Of a stretch of 7,540 nucleotides of DNA, positions 1 to 6,278 are shown one piece after another. Origin of the DNA: an uncultured Eubacteriales bacterium (GTDB taxonomy: Bacteria > Bacillota > Clostridia > Lachnospirales > Lachnospiraceae); assembly GCA_902783795.1 (NCBI GenBank), contig CACZSO010000367.1, positions 1-7,540 of the forward strand, in the 5' to 3' direction. The notes below the pieces were generated by a model. It saw only the letters and a program-made list of their open reading frames with translations, made no database searches and was not told the origin of the DNA. The position numbers were made by a program, and so were the translations under genes. Numbering within the stretch: the first letter of the stretch is position 1; every line of letters starts with the position of its first letter.

Positions 1-8
1 AAGGATCA

Positions 9-38
9 TTGACAGTAAGGGATCAGAACTGCTACAAT
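9..38 (+). promoter_or_regulatory. Sigma-A type promoter of the esterase array
   Basis: A perfect -35 box TTGACA (9-14) is followed after 18 bases by TACAAT (33-38), which matches five of six -10 consensus bases. Transcription should begin near 45, leaving a leader of about 30 bases that contains the AAGGAGG ribosome binding site (62-68) of the first esterase. No operator palindrome is obvious in the 75 bases available, so the sequence does not show whether the promoter is regulated. Confidence 0.75.
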
Positions 39-75
39 AAATGCAGATCTTAATTAATCTTAAGGAGGATATATT

Positions 76-1653
76 ATGCCAAAATTCATTTGTGACAAAG
101 ACTATCCTGTAGTTGCGACTGAGAAGGGTAAGATCCGCGGATTCGTATATGAAGATGTTTTTACTTTCTACGGCATCCGCTATGCCAGGGCCCGCCGGTT
201 CCAGATGCCGGAAGAAGTCCCGGCCTGGGAAGGCATTAAAGATGCCCTGGGCTACGGCTATATCTGTCCGGTCCTGAATACCTCTCAGCCGTCCATGGAA
301 GTCCTGATGACACATCGGTTCTGGCCAGAGAATGAAAACTGCCAGTACTTGAACATCTGGACGCCCACCCTGGATCCGGAAGCAAAGAAACCGGTCATCG
401 TGTGGCTGCATGGCGGCGGATATTCTGCAGGCAGCTCCATCGAGCAGGCCAACTATGATGGACACAACATGGCCATCAAGGAAGACGCTATCCTGGTTAC
501 CGTGAACCATCGTCTGAACGCTTTCGGTTTCCTGAACGTTTCTGACTACGGCGAGAAGTACTGGAACTCACAGAATGTGGGTATGGCCGATCTGGTGGCA
601 GCCCTTCAGTGGGTGAAGAAGAACATTGCCGGTTTCGGCGGTGATCCTGATTGTGTCACCATCATGGGTCAGTCCGGCGGCGGCGGAAAAGTGACGTCTC
701 TGGGCCAGATCCCGGCAGCGGCCGGTCTCTTCCAGCGGCAGATGGTCATGTCCGGCGCGGCAGGATCCAAGACCGTTCCGAATCCGAAGGCTGCGAAGCC
801 GAAGGAGATCGTGGAAGCTATCCTGAAGGCAGCAAAGATCGATACAGTGGAAGAACTGGAAGTGCTTCCTTCTACCCTGTTTATCCGTGCCGTGAACCAG
901 GCTGTGTATGATCTGTATCAGGAAGGCAAGACGGTAGGCTGGGGCCCGACACCCAATGACTATTACCTGGGCAATCCGTTTGATGTAGGCTTCTGCGATC
1001 ATGCGAAGAAATGCCCGACCCTGATCGGTTCTGTCGTTTCAGAAATGGGCTTTGCCCCGATCCCGAAGAGTGTCAATAAGATGACAGAAGAAGAGCAGCT
1101 GGAGATGATCCGCGAGAAATACGGCGATAATACGGATAAGGTCGTAGAGCTCTTTAAGAAAGCTTATCCTGACAAGGCTCTGGTGCATCTTCTTAACATT
1201 GACCTGTGGATGCGTCCCGGCCATGTAGGCTATGCGAAAGAAAAAGCGCAACAGGCGGAAGCCCCGGTCTACAACTATCTCTTTACCGTGGAATTCCCCT
1301 ACGAGGGCGGCAAGTGCGCATGGCATTGCTCCGACATCCCGTTCTGGCTTGGCAGCTGCGATACACAGCCTATCGATGATTTCGAAGGCTCTGCCGCACT
1401 GGAAGATGTGATGCGTCATACCCTGGCTGTCTTTGCGAAGACTGGTGATCCGAATAATGACAAGCTGCCGAAGTGGAATCCGACCACAGCTGACTGCGCG
1501 AATACCATGACATTGGATCTTACCTGTGCTGAGAAGCCCGAGTTTGATACCGAGCTGGTGAAGTTCCTGCTGGAAGTGGCTCCGCCCAGGCCGTTCAGCT
1601 TAGGCGCCCCGCAGAAGCCGGATTCAGAATCCGACAGAGCGTGGATGTATTAA
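76..1653 (+). CDS. Type B carboxylesterase, copy 1 of 3
   Basis: This 525-residue alpha/beta-hydrolase belongs to the carboxylesterase type B (cholinesterase-like) family, which cleaves carboxylic esters through a Ser-Glu-His triad. Visible landmarks in order are the N-terminal strand region with YGIRYA (32-37), ENCQYLNIW (87-95), the oxyanion motif HGGG (112-115), the elbow GQSGGG with nucleophile Ser200, the probable acid Glu323 in GSVVSEMGF, and the probable catalytic His417 in AWHCSD. Length is normal for bacterial members. There is no signal peptide, so it is probably cytoplasmic. The ATG follows AAGGAGG with a seven-base spacer, which fixes the start. It is the most divergent of the three copies: the residues after the catalytic His read CSDIPFW where the other two read N-x-x-E-A-[YF]-M-F, so its substrate probably differs. 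The elbow is atypical (family usual GESAGG). The natural substrate cannot be read from the sequence. Confidence 0.93.
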   Translation: MPKFICDKDYPVVATEKGKIRGFVYEDVFTFYGIRYARARRFQMPEEVPAWEGIKDALGYGYICPVLNTSQPSMEVLMTHRFWPENENCQYLNIWTPTLDPEAKKPVIVWLHGGGYSAGSSIEQANYDGHNMAIKEDAILVTVNHRLNAFGFLNVSDYGEKYWNSQNVGMADLVAALQWVKKNIAGFGGDPDCVTIMGQSGGGGKVTSLGQIPAAAGLFQRQMVMSGAAGSKTVPNPKAAKPKEIVEAILKAAKIDTVEELEVLPSTLFIRAVNQAVYDLYQEGKTVGWGPTPNDYYLGNPFDVGFCDHAKKCPTLIGSVVSEMGFAPIPKSVNKMTEEEQLEMIREKYGDNTDKVVELFKKAYPDKALVHLLNIDLWMRPGHVGYAKEKAQQAEAPVYNYLFTVEFPYEGGKCAWHCSDIPFWLGSCDTQPIDDFEGSAALEDVMRHTLAVFAKTGDPNNDKLPKWNPTTADCANTMTLDLTCAEKPEFDTELVKFLLEVAPPRPFSLGAPQKPDSESDRAWMY

Positions 1654-1671
1654 TGATTGTATGAATCAGCG

Positions 1672-1697
1672 GGGGTGGGCCCTTTTGGGCCCGCTCC
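1672..1697 (+). promoter_or_regulatory. GC-rich hairpin between esterase 1 and 2
   Basis: An 11-base-pair stem (1672-1682 with 1687-1697, including two G-U pairs) closes a UUUU loop around a perfect GGGCCC/GGGCCC core. It starts 18 bases after the stop codon of esterase 1 and is followed by TTATTCTAT, a poor uridine tract. It could be a weak or partial terminator, or a structure that protects the 3' end of the first message segment. Either would let copy 1 be expressed more than copies 2 and 3. The structure is seen directly; the role is inferred. Confidence 0.55.
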
Positions 1698-1728
1698 TTA
1701 TTCTATAACAACAGGAGGTAATACAAGT

Positions 1729-3348
1729 ATGTTTCCAAGAAAACTTACCCGCCAGGTGATCTGCGATCTGGATAATCCTATCGTAGAGACGAAGGCAGGA
1801 AAACTGCGCGGCGTGATCGTGGAGGATGCGTATATCTTCCGCGGGATCCGGTATGCGGAGGCGGAGCGCTTCCATATGCCGCATGCGGTGACGCCGTGGG
1901 AGGGTGTGAAGGACGCTATTATGTACGGCCCGGTGTGTAAGGAGATGGCCACGCCCATCGCCCATGACGCCTACAACGTACCTCATTTTTATTTCCCGCA
2001 GGATGAAAACTGCCAGTACCTGAATGTCTGGACCCAGGCCATCAATGATCCTGACAGAAAACGCCCGGTCATGCTGTGGATCCATGGCGGCGGCTTCACC
2101 AGCGGCTCTTCCGTGGAGCTGTATGCCTATGATGGTGAAGAACTGTCGAAGTTCGGCGATGTAGTCGTGGTTTCTTTAAACCATCGTTTGAACCTTCTGG
2201 GTTTTATGGATCTTTCCGAGTATGGGGAAGAGTATAAGTACTCCGGCAATGTGGGTATGGCGGATATCGTGGAAGCCCTGCGCTGGATCCGCGAGAATAT
2301 TGCCGTATTCGGCGGTGATCCGGACAATGTCACCATTATGGGTCAGTCCGGCGGCGGTATTAAGGTGACTGATCTTCTGCAGATGCCCGCAGCAGACGGT
2401 CTGTATCACAAAGGCATCGTCCAGTCGGGGACCATCGCCAACGGGCTGGATATCGCCCAGGAAGATGCGAAACGGCTGTCAGCACAGGTAGTGAAAGAGC
2501 TGGGCCTGACAAAAGAGACCATCAAAGAGATCGAGACCATTCCGTATTATAAGATCGCCCGGGCAGTCAAGGCCGCGAACGAATATTTCACCGAAAACGG
2601 AGAGAAAACCGTCAGCTTTGCTCCGGTCGTGGATAAGGATTATTACATGGGCTACGGCCCGGTGAACGGCTTCCGTAAAGAGACCCTTTCTATCCCGCTG
2701 ATCGTGGGTTCTGTCTTCGGCGAATCTGCGAACAACTTCAACAATGAGCTGGAGAGAAGCCACAAGAATGAGTGGGATGCGGAAAAACGCGCGAAATTCA
2801 TGTATGAAATGTATGGTGAATATGCGGACGATGTGCTGCGTGCCTTTAAGAAAGCCTATCCGAAGCGGAATGAAGTGGACGCTTTATTTTATGACACTGG
2901 CTTCCGTTCCGGCGCAAAGGTGTATGTGACTACCCGTTCTGCGGCAGGATCTGCCCCGGTCTATGACTACTCCTTTGATCTGGAGTGCCCCTTAAACGGC
3001 GGAACCGCTCCCTGGCATAATGCCGAGGAAGCTTATATGTTCCACAATGCCTGCTACCTGGAAGCTTCTTATATTCCCGGCGTTTCGGAAGAGCTGCAGG
3101 ATGCCATGACCGGTGCCTGGGTAGCTTTCGCGAAGACCGGTGATCCCAATCATCCCGGCATGCCCATCTGGCCGCCCTGCACGGAAAAAGACATTCCCTG
3201 CATGCAGTTTGACAGAGTGCTGAATGTGGCATGGAACCATGATGATGAGCTGCTGCCCCTGGTGCGCGACCACAGGGCGCCCAGAAATGCCTTTGGTGCC
3301 AGAAGACGCGGAAGAGCTTTAGGCGGCGGCCCGCGGCAGAGCCTGTAA
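1729..3348 (+). CDS. Type B carboxylesterase, copy 2 of 3
   Basis: This 539-residue paralogue of the flanking esterases should hydrolyse carboxylic esters in the cytoplasm; no signal peptide is present. Landmarks are FRGIRYAEA (37-45), ENCQYLNVW (93-101), HGGG (119-122), FGGDPDNVTIMGQSGGG with Ser207 as nucleophile, Glu332 in GSVFGES as likely acid, and His430 in PWHNAEEAYMF as likely base. The ATG at 1729 is preceded by AGGAGG with a ten-base spacer. An in-frame TTG at 1657 would add 24 residues but has no ribosome binding site. The closest relative in the window is copy 3: they share FGDVVVVSLNHRLN, a GFMDLS segment and a 29-base identical DNA stretch. The C-terminus is odd: after about residue 515 it becomes a basic, Gly/Arg-rich tail (GARRRGRALGGGPRQSL) without a match in copy 3, and the stop codon lies just before a repeat element. 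Confidence 0.93.
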   Translation: MFPRKLTRQVICDLDNPIVETKAGKLRGVIVEDAYIFRGIRYAEAERFHMPHAVTPWEGVKDAIMYGPVCKEMATPIAHDAYNVPHFYFPQDENCQYLNVWTQAINDPDRKRPVMLWIHGGGFTSGSSVELYAYDGEELSKFGDVVVVSLNHRLNLLGFMDLSEYGEEYKYSGNVGMADIVEALRWIRENIAVFGGDPDNVTIMGQSGGGIKVTDLLQMPAADGLYHKGIVQSGTIANGLDIAQEDAKRLSAQVVKELGLTKETIKEIETIPYYKIARAVKAANEYFTENGEKTVSFAPVVDKDYYMGYGPVNGFRKETLSIPLIVGSVFGESANNFNNELERSHKNEWDAEKRAKFMYEMYGEYADDVLRAFKKAYPKRNEVDALFYDTGFRSGAKVYVTTRSAAGSAPVYDYSFDLECPLNGGTAPWHNAEEAYMFHNACYLEASYIPGVSEELQDAMTGAWVAFAKTGDPNHPGMPIWPPCTEKDIPCMQFDRVLNVAWNHDDELLPLVRDHRAPRNAFGARRRGRALGGGPRQSL

Positions 3349-3355
3349 TCCACCC

Positions 3356-3468
3356 AAGGCTTCTCCTTGAGGAGAAGCTGTCACCAAAGGTGACTGATGA
3401 GGTGTTATGAAAAATGCTCCACCTCATCTGTCAGCCTGCGGCTGCCCCCTTCCCCTCAAGGGGAAGGC
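3356..3468. repeat. Inverted pair of double-hairpin repeat units
   Basis: Two units face each other. The left unit has stem GCTTCTCC/GGAGAAGC with a TTGA loop (3359-3378), then GTCACC/GGTGAC with an AAA loop (3380-3394), then GATGAGGTG (3396-3404). The right unit is the same layout on the opposite strand: CACCTCATC (3420-3428), CAGCC/GGCTG (3432-3444), then CCTTCCCC/GGGGAAGG with a TCAA loop (3448-3467). GATGAGGTG and CACCTCATC pair across a 15-base loop, so the whole element can fold into a branched structure. It fills nearly all the space between esterases 2 and 3. It resembles a non-autonomous, MITE- or REP-like element; no transposase is nearby. A related single unit lies at 7353-7400. 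Confidence 0.85.
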
Positions 3469-3489
3469 TAGTAAATGAGGTAAAATATT

Positions 3490-5043
3490 ATGATAATGAG
3501 AAAACTTACGCAGCAGGTAGTCTGTGATTATGATGATCCTGTTGCCGAAACAAAGTCGGGCAAGGTGAGGGGCCAGATCGTAGAAGGCGCTTACCAGTTC
3601 CGCGGTATTAAATATGCCCAGGCCAAACGTTTCCACTTCCCGGAGGAAGTCTGCTGGGAGGGGACAAAGGAAGCTTTTAACTATGGTTACTGCTGTCCCG
3701 AACCCACCACGCCGGTGCCGGTAGATGCATATCTGGATCCTCACTTTTACTATCCTCAGGATGAGGACTGCTTATATTTGAATATCTGGACGCCCACGCT
3801 TGACAAGGATGCGAAGAAACCGGTCATGGTCTGGTTCCACGGCGGCGGCTGGTTCATGGGCTCCGGTGTGGAGATCTACAGCTACGACGGTGAGAACCTG
3901 TCTGCTTTCGGCGATGTGGTGGTGGTCTCTTTAAACCATCGTCTGAACATCCTGGGCTTTATGGATCTTTCGGCCTATGGTGAAGAATATAAGTATTCCG
4001 CCAACTGCGGCCTGGCAGACCTGGTGCAGTCCTTAAAATGGGTGCAGGAAAACATCGCCAATTTCGGCGGCGACCCCGGCAATGTGACCATCATGGGCCA
4101 GTCCGGCGGCGGCGCGAAAGTGCTTTCCATGCTGCAGACCCCGGCAGCTGACGGCCTGTTCCACAAGGCTGTCATGCAGTCCGGCGGTCCCACCGGCGGC
4201 CCTTCGGATAAAGAAGCGCGGCTGGAGTTCACGGACAGAGTCGTGAAGTACTTAGGCCTTACGAAAGAGACCATCAAAGAGATCGAGACCATCGACTGGT
4301 ATGACCTGGCGGATGCCTACCTCGCCGTCAATGCTGAGATGATGAAGGAAAAGAAACGCGTGAACTGGGGCCCGCAGTATGACGGAGATTATTATTACGG
4401 CCATCCCCTGGTCTATGGGTTCCGTGAAGAAAGCAAACAGATCCCCATCATCGGCAGTTCCGTGATTGCCGAGTTCACCAGTAATGCGCTGAGGAACCAG
4501 TTCGGCGGGGATAAGAACGCCTACACAGAAGAAGAGACCCGGAAGTACATTGGCGAAAAATACGGAGAAGATAAGGTCGATGCTATCGTGGAAGCCTTTA
4601 AAAAAGCTTATCCGGAGAAAAAACTGGCGGATGTACTGTACCTGGATACCATGCTGAGAAAGGGTTATCGTGAGTTCCTTACAAAGAGAGCGGCCCTTCC
4701 CGGCGCGGCACCCTGCTATAACTGCCTGCTGACCTTTGAATCACCCTATAAGAATGGGTCGCTGGCCTGGCATAACCTGGATGAAGCCTTCATGTTCCAC
4801 AATGCAGATTATATCGAAGCTGCCTATATTCCGGGCGTGACGGAGAAACTGCAGGATCAGATGGCCGGCGCCTGGGTGGCCTTTGCGAAGACCGGCAACC
4901 CGAATCATGACCTGATTCCCGAATGGAAAGCGGTGACACCGGAAGAAGTGCCCACCCTGCTGTTTGATAAAGAGTGCCGGCTGGGTGTAGACCATGATAA
5001 GGAACTGCTGGAACTGCTTCCGGGCATGAGTCTGTTCGGATAA
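3490..5043 (+). CDS. Type B carboxylesterase, copy 3 of 3
   Basis: This 517-residue cytoplasmic-type carboxylesterase is the shortest of the trio. Landmarks are FRGIKYAQA (37-45), the family motif EDCLYLNIW (92-100), HGGG (117-120), NVTIMGQSGGG with nucleophile Ser205, Glu328 in GSSVIAEF as likely acid, and His428 in AWHNLDEAFMF as likely base. There is no signal peptide or membrane segment. Two ATGs lie two codons apart; the first (3490) sits nine bases after GAGG and is preferred, the second (3496) is too far from it. The gene follows the repeat pair and ends upstream of a strong terminator hairpin, so it is the last gene of the array. It probably arose with copy 2 by duplication. No separate promoter is evident upstream, so read-through from the first promoter is likely but must pass the repeat hairpins. 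Confidence 0.93.
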   Translation: MIMRKLTQQVVCDYDDPVAETKSGKVRGQIVEGAYQFRGIKYAQAKRFHFPEEVCWEGTKEAFNYGYCCPEPTTPVPVDAYLDPHFYYPQDEDCLYLNIWTPTLDKDAKKPVMVWFHGGGWFMGSGVEIYSYDGENLSAFGDVVVVSLNHRLNILGFMDLSAYGEEYKYSANCGLADLVQSLKWVQENIANFGGDPGNVTIMGQSGGGAKVLSMLQTPAADGLFHKAVMQSGGPTGGPSDKEARLEFTDRVVKYLGLTKETIKEIETIDWYDLADAYLAVNAEMMKEKKRVNWGPQYDGDYYYGHPLVYGFREESKQIPIIGSSVIAEFTSNALRNQFGGDKNAYTEEETRKYIGEKYGEDKVDAIVEAFKKAYPEKKLADVLYLDTMLRKGYREFLTKRAALPGAAPCYNCLLTFESPYKNGSLAWHNLDEAFMFHNADYIEAAYIPGVTEKLQDQMAGAWVAFAKTGNPNHDLIPEWKAVTPEEVPTLLFDKECRLGVDHDKELLELLPGMSLFG

Positions 5044-5064
5044 GGCTGAAAGTACGTAGAACAG

Positions 5065-5088
5065 TGCAGACATTGGATATTGTCTGCA
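5065..5088 (+). other. Small hairpin in the 3' untranslated region of esterase 3
   Basis: TGCAGACA (5065-5072) and TGTCTGCA (5081-5088) form a perfect eight-base-pair stem with an eight-base loop. No uridine tract follows, so it is not an intrinsic terminator by itself. It may stabilise the 3' end of the esterase message ahead of the real terminator. The role is inferred. Confidence 0.4.
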
Positions 5089-5104
5089 GGAAACAGTAAT
5101 ACAC

Positions 5105-5182
5105 AAAAAAGTACCGTGCATTTTCGGAAAAGAGCCTCGACAGGGCTGCATTTCCGAAAGTGCACGGTACTTGCTGTTTATT
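5105..5182. terminator. Bidirectional terminator between converging operons
   Basis: AAGTACCGTGCA (5109-5120) pairs perfectly with TGCACGGTACTT (5161-5172). The stem continues inward with TTTCGGAAA (5122-5130) against TTTCCGAAA (5151-5159) across one U-G pair, then a short AGCC/GGCT top. On the minus strand the stem is followed by six T residues, a good intrinsic terminator for the URO-D operon, whose last stop codon lies only about ten bases upstream of the stem. On the plus strand it is followed by the T-rich TTGCTGTTTATTTTATT, weaker but plausible for the esterase array. Confidence 0.85.
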
Positions 5183-5662
5183 TTATTCTGTCATCTCCTG
5201 TTTGATCAGCAGGGCTCCCACGGTCTCTTCCAGGATCTCTTCCAGCGTTTCTTCTTCCACATTGAAAACGATGGCCGCGCCTTCAATGTCCGTGTCCGGA
5301 CCTTCAAATTCTTTGAAAGAAGGCTCTTCTTCTGTGATGGAAATCCGGCAGGCCTGTCCCTGCACTGCCAGAATAAACTTGATATGCCCGATGATGCCGC
5401 CGGTTTCTGTAATGCGCCTGGCGGCTTCTTTTGCGGCTTTGGTCAGTTTTTCTTTAGCCTCAGCATAATCATTGCCGGCCATCCGGCCTTTCACTGAGCC
5501 GATAATCGCGCCTTCGTGTTCCGTGATCTCGACCATTTCATGATGGTGATGCTCGTGCTCATGGTCATGATCGTGATGATGTTCGTGATGATGTTCGTGC
5601 TCATGATGGTGTTCATGGTGATGTTCATGTTCATGCTCGTGTTCGTGAAGATCATTCGTCAT
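5183..5662 (-). CDS. Small poly-histidine protein, putative metal store or chaperone
   Basis: The 159-residue product starts with an extreme metal-binding tract: 24 histidines among residues 6-41, alternating with Glu and Asp (EHEHHHEHHH pattern). Residues 43-159 form a small domain I cannot assign to a named family. Its predicted pattern is a strand (GAIIGSVKGRM), an amphipathic helix (about 66-87), a strand (GIIGHIKFILAV), a strand (ACRISI), a strand (GAAIVFNV) and a final acidic helix (about 136-150). There is one Cys (105) and no signal peptide or membrane segment. The start ATG overlaps the stop of the upstream GTPase in ATGA, so the two are probably translationally coupled and made together. 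The likely role is to hold Zn, Ni or Co for the GTPase to load into a client; this is inference from composition and context. Poly-His tracts occur in HypB-, UreE- and COG0523-type metallochaperones. Confidence 0.85.
   Translation of the reverse strand: MTNDLHEHEHEHEHHHEHHHEHEHHHEHHHDHDHEHEHHHHEMVEITEHEGAIIGSVKGRMAGNDYAEAKEKLTKAAKEAARRITETGGIIGHIKFILAVQGQACRISITEEEPSFKEFEGPDTDIEGAAIVFNVEEETLEEILEETVGALLIKQEMTE
5540..5647 (-). repeat. Low-complexity CAY/GAR codon tract
   Basis: This 108-base stretch encodes residues 6-41 of the poly-His protein and consists of alternating His (CAT/CAC) and Glu/Asp codons. The codons vary between synonyms, so the DNA is not a perfect tandem repeat. Length change by slippage in steps of three or six bases is possible without loss of frame. 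Confidence 0.8.
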
Positions 5663-6261
5663 AACACTGCCTCCTTGATACGGTTAAGAAGCTCTTCCTC
5701 AAACGGTCCCTCAGCCTCTGCGTCCGTGAAGAAAAGCCGGGCTTCCGGAGCGAATTCCCGTACATTTTCGGCCACGCCTTCTTTCGTTTCTGTGTCCACC
5801 AGATCGATCTTGTTGACCAGGATCATATCAGCGGCCTTCAGCTGATGAGTAAACAGGTGCTCCAGGGGCTTATGAAGCCGGGGCCAGCGTTTTGCGTCCA
5901 CCACACACAGAATGGTGCCGGCGGTCTCCAGATTGCGCTCCAGGTTCTCCCGGATATCATAGGGGAAGGCCACACCGGTGGCTTCTATGATGAGCAGATC
6001 CGGCGCAAGCTCCTTTTCGATAGTCTTAATGGTCACGGGCAGTTCTCCCGCCAATGTGCAGCAGACACAGCCGGCAAAGAGGCCCCGCACCTTAAGTCCG
6101 GAACTTTTCAGTACCTGGTCATCGATCCCCACTTCACCGATCTCGTTTTCCAGAACAGCTATGTGTTCTGTTATTTTTTCACTGATCAGATATTCGGCCA
6201 GCTTCAGGATCACACTGGTCTTTCCCGAGCCTAAAAACCCGCCTACGATCAGAATCTTCAT
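5659..6261 (-). CDS. G3E-family (CobW/COG0523) GTPase, G domain only
   Basis: This 200-residue P-loop GTPase belongs to the SIMIBI-class G3E family, whose members couple GTP hydrolysis to metal insertion or cofactor-enzyme maturation. Seen motifs are Walker A GGFLGSGKT (7-15), ENEIGEVGID (38-47), the family metal-binding CxCC as CVCC (65-68), DLLIIEATG (88-96, Walker B region), and the guanine-specificity motif NKID (150-153). The chosen ATG gives the usual MKILIVGGFLGSGKT start and is preceded by AAAGGGGA; a longer reading from 6321 overlaps the end of the upstream gene. Full-length CobW proteins are typically over 300 residues with a C-terminal domain and often a His-rich stretch. Here the protein stops after the G domain and the His-rich part is the next gene, overlapping by four bases. 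The metal is not determinable from sequence; Zn, Co and Ni are the known options in the family. Confidence 0.9.
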   Translation of the reverse strand: MKILIVGGFLGSGKTSVILKLAEYLISEKITEHIAVLENEIGEVGIDDQVLKSSGLKVRGLFAGCVCCTLAGELPVTIKTIEKELAPDLLIIEATGVAFPYDIRENLERNLETAGTILCVVDAKRWPRLHKPLEHLFTHQLKAADMILVNKIDLVDTETKEGVAENVREFAPEARLFFTDAEAEGPFEEELLNRIKEAVL

Positions 6262-6278
6262 CTTCTTTTCCCCTTTGA

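Noticed and set aside
1657..1728. TTG start adding 24 residues to esterase 2
   Set aside because: It has no ribosome binding site, translates the GC hairpin, and AGGAGG precedes the ATG at 1729.
3356..3468. Repeat pair read as a CRISPR fragment or intrinsic terminator
   Set aside because: There are only two units, inverted not direct, with no spacers, and no uridine tract follows any stem.
3407..3478. Small open frame of 23 codons just upstream of esterase 3, with GAGG nearby
   Set aside because: It lies almost wholly inside the repeat pair, and its composition is that of the repeat; leader peptide function cannot be supported.
5516..5845. Met/Val-rich plus-strand open frame resembling a membrane protein
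   Set aside because: It is the antisense image of the poly-His codon tract and of the GTPase gene, which have clear motifs and ribosome binding sites.
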